Below are positions 6,649-16,900 of a stretch of 45,482 bases of DNA, piece by piece (within the stretch, counting starts at the first letter, position 1; every line of letters begins with the position of its first letter). The DNA lies in assembly GCA_013426805.1 (NCBI GenBank), contig JACDZG010000053.1, positions 1-45,482 of the forward strand. Direction: 5' to 3'. The position numbers were made by a program, and so were the translations under genes. The notes under the pieces are model-generated. The model did not search any database. It was not told where the DNA came from and saw only the letters and a list, made by a program, of their open reading frames with translations. The stretch comes from Chromatiaceae bacterium (GTDB taxonomy: Bacteria > Pseudomonadota > Gammaproteobacteria > Chromatiales > Chromatiaceae).

Positions 6649-8178
6649 TCAGTGGGCCTCCACGGCGCGGTCCTGGGACGGCAACAGCCGGTCGTAGGCA
6701 TGCAGCGGGTGCTGGGGCTCACCCCCGGCCAGGGGCCGTGCGGGGGCGTGGGCGGCGGGTGCGAAGCGCTGTTGCAGCGTATGCAGCGCGGGGATCTCGG
6801 CGGCCGCGAAGCGTTCCAGCAGGTACTCCCCCAGGACCTGCTCGCAGTCGCCTTGCGCGGCCACGGCCAGGATGCCGACGATGTGTTTACAGGCCGCCCG
6901 CGCCTCCAGGTGGGTATCCAGATGTTGCCAGATGGCGCGGTAGGCGGGGGTCGGCAGCAACTCGTCGCGCCATTGGGCCGCGCGGAAGGCCTGCGGCTTG
7001 CGCACCAGGGCGGCGATCACGTGGCGGTAGTCGATGCAGCGGGCGCGGGCCGGGGCGCGGGCGTGCAACCGCGGGAGGGTGACCGCCGGGGCGGCGCCCA
7101 GGAACGCTTCGATGCGGTCGTCGTATAGATGCAAGCGCAGGCGCTCGCCGATCAGGCGCGAGGGGACCGTGTAGAGGACGCGCTGGACCTCAATGGTGCT
7201 GCTGGTGGTCACCCGCACCACCTGCTCGCTGTCGTCGGTGGTGCGCTGGGGCGGCAACGCCTGGAGGTGCTCCCGCTCGATGGCCAGGGCCTCGCCGCAG
7301 CGGCGATTGAAGCGCACCACCAGGGCGTCGAGCCAGGTGCGGTAGTCCGCCAGGCTGGCAAAGTCGGCCGAGTCGCGCAGCAAGAGGGCTTGGGCGAGAC
7401 GCCGCTTGAGGTGTCCATGGGGCGACTCGACCGCGCCGTTCTCGTGACTCACGCCCCGGTTGTTGCGGGTGGGAACCATCCCGTAATGCGCGCATAACTG
7501 GTCGTAGCGCGTGGTCAGATCCACCTGGTCGTCGGCCGTGAGGTTGCGGTAGGCGGCCGACAGACTGTCGGTGCGGTGCTCGCGCGGCGTCCCACCGAGG
7601 CGCCACAGCGCCGCCTGCAGCCCCTCGGCCAACGCGGTGAAGCTCTCCCCGCCCAGCACCACCGAGACATCGCTCCAACCGCTGTACGCCAGCCGAAAGT
7701 GGTAGAGGCGATGGGCCAAGGCCGCCCCGCCGATGGTCACCACCACGTCCTTGAGTTCGGTAAAGTCGGATAAGCCCTGGCGCCCAGGCTCCTGCACTTG
7801 GCGGAACATGACCTCCCGGTCCGGTCCGTGCAACGCCTTCCAGCGGGTCACCCGACGCTGGAAGGTGCGCTTGGTGCCGTTGCCGTAGCGCTCCGGGTAG
7901 CGCTCCTGCAACGCTTCAAACAGGGTGCTGGCCGTCAACCCCGGCTGCGCCTTCAGCAACGGCACGATCTCGCTGTCCCACACCGCCGCAAACGGGTCCC
8001 GGCGCGTGCGCCAGTGCCGTTCTTGCCCGGACAGGACGCTCACGTCCCCGCCCTCCACGCGCCGGGCGCTGCGCTCCGACACCCCGGCCTTGGCCGCCGC
8101 CTGCGCCTGACTCTGACCCTCTGCTCGACCCTTCATGTACAACCCAACCTGCTGTCTAGTGATGCGTTTACCCGACAT
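6649..8178 (-). CDS. istA: IstA-type DDE transposase of the IS21 element
   Basis: A 509-residue transposase. The N-terminus has a helix-turn-helix (AQAAAKAGVSERSARRVEGG, about residues 25-44) that should bind the doubled terminal repeats. The catalytic core shows Asp138 in LSDFTELKD, Asp204 in EHRTDSLSAAY and Glu251 in ENGAVESPHGHLKRR, the usual IS21 DDE triad. It begins at an ATG about 45 bp inside the inner right terminal repeat and runs directly into istB. No frameshift or stop is seen, so the IS21 element could still be active if its left end is functional despite the nested insertion. Confidence 0.92.
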   Translation of the reverse strand: MSGKRITRQQVGLYMKGRAEGQSQAQAAAKAGVSERSARRVEGGDVSVLSGQERHWRTRRDPFAAVWDSEIVPLLKAQPGLTASTLFEALQERYPERYGNGTKRTFQRRVTRWKALHGPDREVMFRQVQEPGRQGLSDFTELKDVVVTIGGAALAHRLYHFRLAYSGWSDVSVVLGGESFTALAEGLQAALWRLGGTPREHRTDSLSAAYRNLTADDQVDLTTRYDQLCAHYGMVPTRNNRGVSHENGAVESPHGHLKRRLAQALLLRDSADFASLADYRTWLDALVVRFNRRCGEALAIEREHLQALPPQRTTDDSEQVVRVTTSSTIEVQRVLYTVPSRLIGERLRLHLYDDRIEAFLGAAPAVTLPRLHARAPARARCIDYRHVIAALVRKPQAFRAAQWRDELLPTPAYRAIWQHLDTHLEARAACKHIVGILAVAAQGDCEQVLGEYLLERFAAAEIPALHTLQQRFAPAAHAPARPLAGGEPQHPLHAYDRLLPSQDRAVEAH

Positions 8179-8224
8179 CTGCGCGTCTTCCCGCGGTCAA
8201 AAATGTCGGACAGCTTAGCCTCTC

Positions 8225-8268
8225 GACCGGCCAAGATAGTTGTCATCGACCGGTCAAGATAATTGTCA
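8225..8268. repeat. IS21 right terminal repeat pair
   Basis: Two 21-bp copies at 8225-8245 and 8248-8268 are the reverse complements of the left pair (GACCGGCCAAGATAGTTGTC and GACCGGTCAAGATAATTGTC, each followed by A). They fix the right border of the element within a base or two. Confidence 0.8.
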
Positions 8269-8645
8269 CTAAACAAGGGTTCACTCGCCCCGCCCCCGGT
8301 GTTTCACTGCCCCTCGCGTCGCGTGCCTTGGCACCACCCCCGAACGCGCCTGCTTGCGCGCCGACCCCTGAGGGTCTGCGCTGCCAGTTCTGCGGGCGAC
8401 TCTGCTCGGCCTTTTTCCGCCTGGGGTTCTTGTGCCAGCGCCGCGATGGGCCAGTGATGCCACGGCCACCCCGCGCGCGGGCGCAGAGCCCCTGAGGCTG
8501 CGCGGGGGTGACCCGGACCAGGAATCGACGGGTGTGACCATCTCCACCGAACTCGAAGCGATGATCAAGGCCCTTTCAGGCACTAGATACACATCGACAT
8601 CGGTTTGCGAACCATTTGACGGAGATTTCGGACTGTCATGCAGGC
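8269..8645. other. Gap between IS21 and the thioesterase gene, no supported gene
   Basis: Very GC-rich up to about 8520. A short plus-strand frame (about 8298-8495) contains a cysteine cluster (LRCQFCGRLCSAFF, then LGFLCQRRDGP). It resembles a zinc-finger fragment but has no start or recognisable family, so I do not call it. The sequence just before the thioesterase stop codon at 8646 contains no convincing terminator hairpin. This gap carries the downstream border of the biosynthetic operon. Confidence 0.4.
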
Positions 8646-9392
8646 TCATTGCACTGCCAATCGCCCAAGTTCGCTGCCGAGCAGCCTGCAGATGTCGAGC
8701 CAGTGGTTATTGATAAAGAAATGACCGCCGATGAAATCCACTACGTTCAGCAGTCCGTGGGTGTAGTGCTGCCATTCATAGATTCCCGGTTTGTCTACCA
8801 GCGGATCCTGGTCGCTGAACAGAAAGACAATATCGGCTGGGGTCACGTGGATGGGCAGCTTGGCCCGGTAGCATTCGATGTTGCGGTAGTCGCTGCGCAG
8901 CACCGGCAAAAAGGCATTGATCAGTTCTTTATGGGCGAAGAACTCGTCCGGGGTTCCCCCCAAATTGCGGATTTCCGCCAGGAACAGGTCGTCCGTCAAG
9001 CGGTGCAGATTCCGCTGCTGGCAGTGGCGATGGGGCGGCAAGCAGCCGGAGAGGAATAGTGTCTGCGGTGGCGGCAGATTGGCCGAGGCAAGAACGCAGA
9101 CCAATTCATACACGATACAAGCGCCCATACTATGACCATGGAAGGCGTAGGGTGCCGTCTTGGCGATGGGTCCCACGATGGTCATCAAATCGGCAACCAT
9201 GGCTTCCAGGCTGCCTTGTAACGGCTCAGCTGCGCGGCGACCGCGCCCTGACAGTTCCAGGGGTATAAGTTTGACGCTGACCGGCATCTGCGGAGCCCAC
9301 CGGGCATAGGTCAACGTGGCCGATCCACCCGCATGAGGCACGCACAGGAGGTGCAACTTTTTTGAATCAATGTGTTGGGGCTTGTGATGCAT
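8646..9392 (-). CDS. Type II thioesterase of the PKS/NRPS operon
   Basis: An alpha/beta hydrolase of 248 residues from the chosen start, the size of editing (type II) thioesterases. These remove wrong or stalled acyl groups from carrier proteins of PKS/NRPS lines. It has the family opening LLCVPHAGGSATLTYARW, the nucleophile elbow GHSMGA (Ser88 counted from this start), an Asp in FLFSDQDPLV and the His in FIGGHFF, so the Ser-Asp-His triad is present. The ATG at 9392 puts the family opening at the usual distance. Upstream starts at 9446 or 9464 would add an unrelated Ser/Thr-rich leader. No strong ribosome site decides. It is the last gene of the operon before mobile DNA, with a 235-bp gap to the preceding gene. 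Because no synthase carries a TE domain, it is the only thioesterase in the window. A role in product release is possible but not typical of the type. Confidence 0.9.
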   Translation of the reverse strand: MHHKPQHIDSKKLHLLCVPHAGGSATLTYARWAPQMPVSVKLIPLELSGRGRRAAEPLQGSLEAMVADLMTIVGPIAKTAPYAFHGHSMGACIVYELVCVLASANLPPPQTLFLSGCLPPHRHCQQRNLHRLTDDLFLAEIRNLGGTPDEFFAHKELINAFLPVLRSDYRNIECYRAKLPIHVTPADIVFLFSDQDPLVDKPGIYEWQHYTHGLLNVVDFIGGHFFINNHWLDICRLLGSELGRLAVQ

Positions 9393-9627
9393 CGAAGTAG
9401 ATCGGAAAGCGTTCGGTGATGACTCGGTGGGTCGGCGAATCGCCATTATTACTGCCTCGGCCAAGCCGAATTGAAGAGACGCACCGCGTCCACCTTAATA
9501 ATGCGAGGATTGTGGCTGCGGGTTGTGGCGGCTTCGCCGATGCACTCGGCCGCGGATGGGATGCGCTTGGGCGTCACCTTGGATTTTGCGGATGGTCGAG
9601 CCACCCCGGCGCTGGCCAGGGATGCAC

Positions 9628-10905
9628 TCAGAAGCTGATCTTTATCAGGAGATCAAAATACCACCTGTAGGGCATAGTGCCGAATTCGGTAGTATTTCCG
9701 CCCATCGGTATGAAATTGCGCCAAGTGATTTCCATCCGGTCCCAATAGTTACTCGTCACCTCCGCGGTATAGAGGGCAGAGCCGTCACCCCCGCCGCGCA
9801 GTATACTCGCTCTCAGGCTCAGGGTATCGGAAAAGCGCTGTTCACCCGCAGTCACCCCACTCAGAGTAGCCGAGAAAGTCTGATAGTTACGTTGGTTGCG
9901 ACCATAGGCCAGGTAATTCAGCCAGGCAGAAGAGGAACCACGACACAAATCGAAATGGTCGGACAGGCATTGCAGGATGTTCCGGTAGTCATTTCTTGAA
10001 TAGGCATCGCCAATGTGATAAATCTCGGTCGACAGGCTGAAGCGGTCGTTCACATCATAATTGGCCGCCACCATCCAGGAGGTATAGACGCCGGCTTGAC
10101 CCACGGGACCGGGTTGCAGGAAGGTAAAATTGCTGATTGTGGTACTCACCAACGAAGGATAACGGGATTTCTGGTTCACTCCGACGCCGCCGGAAACCAC
10201 CAGGCCTTTCAGATGTTCCGACAGCAAAATGCCGGCATCGGCCGAAAACGAGGCACCGACCGCATTACCGACGTTGGGGGCTTGATACCAAACGCCAATC
10301 AGGTCCAGGCCGGACCTGACACTGCTGGTCACCTTTAGTCCGTGGCTATCACCCGCCCCTTTGCTGAGCACAATGCCGGTCAGGGCATAGTAATCGGTAA
10401 CGTAATCGGCCGAGATTGCCGATACGCCGACCTTGGCCAAGTCCTGACCACGTGGGTCCAGCGGCGGGTTGATGAAGTCAGTGGGAGTGTAGGCCAAGCC
10501 GTACCCCCACATTACCCGCTGCTTGCCCAGGCGCAGCTTGACCGCGTCGCTGATATTGAAAGCGAAATTGAATTGGTTGACCTCGTACTGCGTGGTGGTA
10601 TCGGTGCTGGGCTGCTCATATCTCTGCACGTCCATCAGGGCGTTGAAGCGGCCCGGCCGCCCTGCGTAGAGGATGATGTCGGTCTGGCTGGTGGCTAAAG
10701 ACTGCTGTTGGGTGGACCCCACTACATCGTAAATGGAGTCGGGCTGCGCCTCTTGATAGCCCAAGATCTGGAACATGCTGCCGCTGAAAGCTACCGGCGG
10801 ATCGGCGAAGGCACTGGTCAGGAAGTCCAGGCCGGCCCGGGTTTGTGCCGGGGCCAAGGCCGACAGCACAGCCATCAACATTGGTCGAAAAGACTTTCCC
10901 AGCAT
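9628..10905 (-). CDS. Outer-membrane beta-barrel protein co-transcribed with the synthases
   Basis: A 425-residue protein. The first ~24 residues (MLGKSFRPMLMAVLSALAPA...) are a Sec signal peptide with a likely cut after QTRA. The mature part alternates hydrophobic and polar residues in short strands rich in Gly, Tyr and Ser, and ends ...YFDLLIKISF with a C-terminal Phe, the usual BAM recognition signal. It should therefore be a barrel in the outer membrane. Motifs such as KLRLGKQRVMWGYGLAYTP and DFINPPLDPRGQ resemble DUF1302/alginate-export-type porins, but I cannot place the family firmly. The ATG at 10905 is 2 nt after the stop of the last synthase gene, so it is translated with the assembly line. 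Its likely job is passage of the product or a precursor through the outer membrane, which is inference from context. Between this gene and the thioesterase (9393-9627) I see no gene. Confidence 0.75.
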   Translation of the reverse strand: MLGKSFRPMLMAVLSALAPAQTRAGLDFLTSAFADPPVAFSGSMFQILGYQEAQPDSIYDVVGSTQQQSLATSQTDIILYAGRPGRFNALMDVQRYEQPSTDTTTQYEVNQFNFAFNISDAVKLRLGKQRVMWGYGLAYTPTDFINPPLDPRGQDLAKVGVSAISADYVTDYYALTGIVLSKGAGDSHGLKVTSSVRSGLDLIGVWYQAPNVGNAVGASFSADAGILLSEHLKGLVVSGGVGVNQKSRYPSLVSTTISNFTFLQPGPVGQAGVYTSWMVAANYDVNDRFSLSTEIYHIGDAYSRNDYRNILQCLSDHFDLCRGSSSAWLNYLAYGRNQRNYQTFSATLSGVTAGEQRFSDTLSLRASILRGGGDGSALYTAEVTSNYWDRMEITWRNFIPMGGNTTEFGTMPYRWYFDLLIKISF

Positions 10906-10907
10906 GC

Positions 10908-13900
10908 TCAGGACCCCACTGCGCTGAGGTCTATCATGGCGACTTGTCCTGCATCGCCCGTCGCCCCCAGCGAGTGCTCATGCTCGTGCAAGCGCAGCAG
11001 ACAGTTGGATTCTTCCTCAAAGAGGTGGTGCAGGCGATCCATGTCCGGCTCGAAATTGCAGTACACGTCGATCAGGACCTGGCGTTCCAGACGAGAAATC
11101 GTTATATACAGGCTGGCATAGTCGGCATCTTTCTGGCCGCTTTCCAGTTGCCGCGCCGAAAATTCCACCACCTTTTGGTATTCCGCCTCGGCCTGTCCGA
11201 CGTAATTGACCAGAATCATCGGGTCACGTTTGGCCAGCTTACGCGGGCTGAGGGGCGACAGCACATCCCACCATTTGAACCGCATCGGCAGGTTGAGCAG
11301 CATGTTCATGAAGCTGATGTTGAAGCGATTGGCGAAACGCACCTTGTTGCGCATGCCCTCGATCATGGCAGCAGGATGGTCCCTATCCACCAGCACGAAG
11401 AGCGGCAGGATGTCAATGAACAGCCCCAGGGTATCGAAGTAGGAGACATCTTGGTACTGGCGCCCTTGGAACAGTAACTTGAGCGGGATGGCGTCCTGCT
11501 CCAGGAAGCGCCCCAGGGTGTAGCACAACACCGCCAGGCTGATCTCCCAGGTGGCGTCGTCATCGTCCGCCAGACGATAGCGGTCCAAATCCAGGATATA
11601 GCGCATCGCTTTCATGCGCGGCTGGCGGCGGGCCAGGATCCGTTGTTCCACCTGTTCCTTGGCAACCCGAAAAGGTTCCAGCGCAAAAATCTCGATCAGT
11701 CGCTGCTTGTCGATCCCCTGGGGGCCGCGATTCAACTGCTCCAGGTAAGTGCGGAAGCTCTTGACCGGTTCCAGCGGCGCCGTCGTACCGGCGCGCAATT
11801 GGCGGTAGCGACTCAACAATTGTCGGCGCAGCACCTGACCGCTCATATTGTCGAAGATCGAGTGGTCCAGGTTGAACAGCAGGGTGTAGCGGCAACGGTG
11901 AAATCGGAGCAACATCACCCGGTACATCACACCCGAGGTGCGGTCGCAGCTCTGGGTGTTTTCCGCCGCCATCATGCGCTCTACCAACTGCGCCTGCAAA
12001 TCCGGCACACAGTCGCCCAGATCCACCAGCGGGATCACCAGGGGCTGCCCGCTCGGGCCATATTCGTCCCAGCGCGCCTGCCCCAGGCGGTTGCGACCGA
12101 GCCGGCTGCGCATCAGGCCCTGCACGCCCACCACGTCGGTCAATGCCTGGTCCAGCAAGGCCCGGTTCAAAGGCTCATGGAAATCGATGAGGTAAAACGT
12201 CGCTCGGCGCTCTTGCTTCAGGAACATTTGCTGAAACGGGCTGAGCGGATAGCGAGCCACCACCTCACCGGCGAAAATACCGGCGTTCAGCGCCGCCATG
12301 CCGTCGGTCACGGCGGCGGTTAGTCCGGCGAATAATTTCGCCGGCTCCTGTTCCGCCAGTCCCATGGCCCGCCAGGTTTCCTGGGCCTCGGCGGCCTCGC
12401 CAGAGGCCGGACGACGGGACCAGGGCACCACATGATGAGGTTGCAGATCCGGGGGCAAATGCAGGCGGCTCAACAGTGCTTCGGCGGTGCCTGCCTCGAC
12501 GAACACCGCATCATCAAGATACAGGATACGGATCGCTCGCCCCTGGTACGGCACGCTGTGAAAACAGGCCGCCAACCCAGCCTCCTGGTGAAAATGCTCG
12601 AGCAGGGCGGGCAGGGTACGGATGGTGCCGAATTCCCCCTGGCGGTTGTCGAACAGGTAGCGGGCCAGGAGGCGCAGGGTCGGATGGTTGAAGACTTCGT
12701 TCGGCATCAGCTTGATGCCGTACTTCTCGAATTCCGACGTGAGTTGCGCCACCTTCAGTGAATCGCCGCCCAATTCGAAGAAGTCTTGGTCCAGGCCGAT
12801 CCGAGCGATCCCGAACAACTCCGACCACAGCTTGTGCGCCAGTGCTTCGTAGTGCTCCGGCCCCTCGCCGGCGAAGGCCAGAGCGGCTTCCCCTGACCGG
12901 TCGGCCGTAGCCTCAGTCTCGGTCTTGGGTGGCAGCACTGGAGCGAACAGACCCTGCCGATAGGCCGCCAGGACGGCCTGCTCCAGCCCGCCCTGCATCA
13001 GGCGCACGGCCTGCTCCATCAGGGCGCGGCTCGGCAGCGCGGGCACCAGGGGCAGAAAAATGCGGTTCCAGGCATGATCTCCCAGCAGGGCACGGCCCCG
13101 GCGGTCCAAATCCATCCCGACCCGCGCCCGCGCCATCTGGTCAGGGGTGTTGCATAAGGCATCGCCGCCAGTCCACACGCTGACGAAACCGGGGCGCTGC
13201 CGCGCGAGCCAGGCCAACAGGGACGGATGGAACCGGCCGCTGTCGATGCAAGGAGCGATGAGGCGGTCGCCGAAAGGCTCAAAGCCATCGCGGGGCCGGT
13301 CGGCGCAGACATCAACCAGCACCACCCCATCCACTGGCTGTGGCGGTTCGGCTAGTTGCCAGCGCTCGGCGCTGGCCAGCGCGCTACCGATCGGGACCTG
13401 GGCAATAAGGAAGCCGCATTCCAGAATGCGGCGTAACTTGCCGCTGTCAGGGAAACACAGGGTTTCACCAAAGCCGGCCCCGCGGGCCACCCGCTGCCAG
13501 TGGTCTAGATCGGTCAGGGGCGAGCGGCTACGCTCGGCATCATCGAAATGCCACCAGCCATCGGCCAGCCCCCAGATCAAGTCGATATAGCGCCGCATGC
13601 GGATACGCTCCAGCATGCACATCAGACCACCGTCGCGCAACAGGCGCCGCGCCGTACCCATACTGAGCGCCAAGCTGGAGGTGGCGTGCAACACGTCGAA
13701 GGCCACCACGAGATCGAAACTGTGGGCATCCAGCCCCTGCTCCTCGGGGCTGCGGGTAATATCAAAAACGCCAAAAACATGGTAATCCAGACCCGATTCC
13801 AAGGCGAATTCTTTGGCGCCGTCGAGAAAACTTCGGCCAATGTCGGTGAAGTAATACTCCACCGGCACGCCCCGCAAGAACTCCGCCAGGCGCCGCATGG

Positions 13901-16900
13901 TCATGCCCCAGCCACCACCCACCTCCAGAATACGGATCGGTCGGCCGGCGGCGTGACGGATCAATTGCCGGAAGACCTCCTCAAATACGACCCGCACGAT
14001 TTTCTCTTCCAACTCCTGGATGGAGCCGACATAGGAATTCCGCAACATGGCGTTGCTGCCACCCGGGTAAATCACGGAAATCGGCAGCACCTGGCCGCAT
14101 AAAGCCTGGGGGTAGGCGGCTACGCAGTGTTCGAGGACCTGGAGGGCGCCTGTAAACAAGCTGTTCTCGGCCACCAGATCGGCCTTGATAAGACTAAGTT
14201 CCCGCAGGGTATCGGGACTGCGCAATACGTTGTAGACCTCTCCCCAGGGCTCCACCACGCCATCCTCCACCAGCATTGCCAGAAAGTAATCGACGTATTT
14301 TTCCAAGGAGGCGATCACGCCCATGGCCTGTTTGAGCTGCTCGCGGGTGAAACGATGCCCCGGCACGAGTTTCAGGCAGGAGTCCAGGTATCGCGCCACC
14401 AAGCTGGTGCAGGCCTCATCAAGCAGGGCGTGGCTGCGGCTGAAGTCGGACAGGCCGAACCGGCGGAAATCCAGATCCTGGGCCTGATCCAGCCAGCGGC
14501 GCAATTTGTCACTGTCGATGGCCAGGGGGCTCGGCCGCGCCGTCGCCGCCTGGTAACTCAGGACCAACGGCAGTACCCGGGCACCACTGACCTGCGCGAG
14601 GAGTTCCGCCAGGTCCGTGACCGGAAAGTCCGGCAGGGCGACCAGCCCCAGGGTCATGCCAGCGAGACCTACCCAGGTCGGCGGCAACGCCAGGGGCAGC
14701 AGGCGATAGACACGGCGCCGACCCTTGGCATAGGCTGCCAGCAGGGTTTCGCGATCGGCATCGTAGATTTCCCGCTCCAGCAGCAGTGCCCGCTCCATTT
14801 CCGGCAGATCGCCGGAGAACAACACCGCGCGCACCTCGAACCCGGGGCAGGTCGCACGCAGACTGCGCAAGCCGCCATCCAGTTCCCGGGCCGCGAGGCC
14901 AGCGTCGGGATCCAGGTCCGGCAGGGCCAGCAGGCAGCGGCAGACCTGTCCCGGCGATTCCGAGCGCAGCACCAGGGCCAGGCGTTGCAGACGGTCGAAC
15001 AGGGCCCGCAACGCGTCCTCGTTGCGACACCGGGCCAACCAGACGATCAACCCGGGCAGACCGTCACCGGCCTTCAAGGAGCGAATCAGGCGTCGGTAAT
15101 CGCTGGTTCGGGCCGTATCGAGGAGGAAGCGATGGCCGGCCTCCTGCCGGAAGGCACCGCCCCGGCGGCCATACACCAGACGCAGGCCGCTGACCTGCGC
15201 CAACGGCTTTTCTTGCCGCGGATTCTCGACCAGGGCCAGACAGGCCTTGACGCCGGTGGAATGGTCCAAAGTCGGCAGCAAGCCGGTCTGCCAGGCGGGC
15301 GCCAAAGGCAGGTCGTCTTGGCCTTGACCACTGCCCTGGGCCCCGGACAAGCCAGCGGACTCCAGCAGCCGGTAGAGGTCGCCCCGACCGATCGGAAAGG
15401 CATGCCGGGCAAAGGGATAGAGCGGAGCCGCCACCTTGTTGCGGCTTTGCCGACGGTAATAGCTCGGCCAGTCCGGCACCACGCCCTGGCCCCACAAATC
15501 GCCCAAGGCATAGGTCAGGTATTCGCTGTCGTCCTGGTCCAGTCTGGCCGGGCGAAGCGCCGACACCAGGGCCAGGGGCCGATCTCCCGCGCTCTGGCGC
15601 AACAAGGCGCTCAGTACGGTGCCAGGTCCGATTTCGACAAACACCGTGTCCGACTCCGCCAGCAGGGTGCGCGCACCCTCGGCGAAGCGCACCGGGTCGC
15701 GCAGGTGGCGGACGTAATACTCCGGATCCACCGCCTCGTCGGGGTTGATCCAGGTGCCGGTGACATTGGAGACATAGGGAATAGACGGCGGGCTCAAATG
15801 AAGCCCGGCGAAGGCCCGCCGGAAGGCCGGCAGCGCCGGCTCCATTGAGGCCGAGTGGAAGGCGTGGCTGGTCGGCAGGCGCCGTGCCTGTAAACCGCGC
15901 CGTTCCAGCACCTGGGAGAAGGTCTCCATGGCGGCCAGCGGGCCGGATACGGTGGATTGTTGCGGACCGTTGGCGGCGGCCAGATCCACCCCGGGCGGCA
16001 GCCAACCAGCCAAGTCCTCAGCCGCAGCCGCCACCGCCAGCATGGCCCCGGGCGCCATGCCCCACATCAGCCGACCCCGCTCGACCACCAGGGTCATGGC
16101 GTCTTCCAGCGGCATCACCTCGGCCAGACAGGCGGCCACATATTCACCCAGGCTGTGGCCGATCATCGCCGACGGCTGGATGCCCCAATCCATGAGCAGG
16201 CGGGCCATGGCATATTCGACGGCGAACAGTGCCGGCTGGGCCAGGTCGGTGCGATTCAGGTCCTCATCGGCGGTCGGGTTCGGTGGTTGGTTGAGCAGGA
16301 GTTCACGCACCTGGAACACACCGAGGCCATCGCACACCACCAAACAACGCTCCAAGGCCTCCCGGAAGACTGGCTCGGTCTCATACAGCCCGCGGGCCAT
16401 ACCCGTGTATTGGGTACCCTGGCCGGGCAAGAGGAATACCACTTGCGGCCGGCCGCTGCCGACTCGGTGGCGATGCACCGCCTCGCCTCCGGCGGCGAGC
16501 CGCTCCAGCAATTCCGGGATGCTGCGATAGGCCAGGCTGCTACGCTGGCGCAAATTCCGGCGCCCCACTTGCAGGGTGTAGGCCAAGTCGACCGCGGAGG
16601 TGTCCGGATGACGCCCGAGATGCTCCGCCAGGGCCGCTTCCAACCGCGCCAACGCCGGCCCATCGGCGGCAGAAAGGCACAGGCTGTGCCACACGCGCCC
16701 GGGCAAGGACGGGGCAGCCGCGGGCGCTTCCTCGAGGATGACATGCACATTGGTGCCGCCGATGCCAAAGGAACTGACCCCTGCGCGCAGTGGATAAACC
16801 TGGTCCGGACTCCCTTCCACCGGCGGATTGGACCAGGGCCGGGCTGCGGTGACCACCCGGAACGGGCTGTTCGCGAAATCGATCTGGTGGTTGGGCTGGC

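Larger units (their letters stand above)
3559..8268 (-). mobile_element. IS21-family element carrying a nested IS1634-like element
   Basis: The ends are inverted and each is doubled, as in IS21-family elements. Left copies start at 3559 (TGTCAACTATCTTGGCCGG...) and 3582 (TGACAATTATCTTGGCCGG...). The right end has the mirror copies at 8225-8245 and 8248-8268. Inside are istA and istB on the minus strand. A normal IS21 element is about 2.5 kb; the extra ~2 kb between istB and the left end is an IS1634-like transposase gene and a GC hairpin. The left end cuts the IS630 gene. The right flank (8269 on) is unrelated to IS630, so the flanks were not originally contiguous, or a deletion followed insertion. 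Confidence 0.8.

Noticed and set aside
3555-8273. TAAA on both sides of IS21 as its target duplication
   Set aside because: Only 4 bp, needs shifting the right end by one base, and the flanking IS630 gene does not continue on the right; chance match is likely.
9393-9464. Longer N-terminus for the type II thioesterase
   Set aside because: The extra 24 residues are Ser/Thr/Arg-rich and lie ahead of the usual family opening; the ATG at 9392 gives the normal length.
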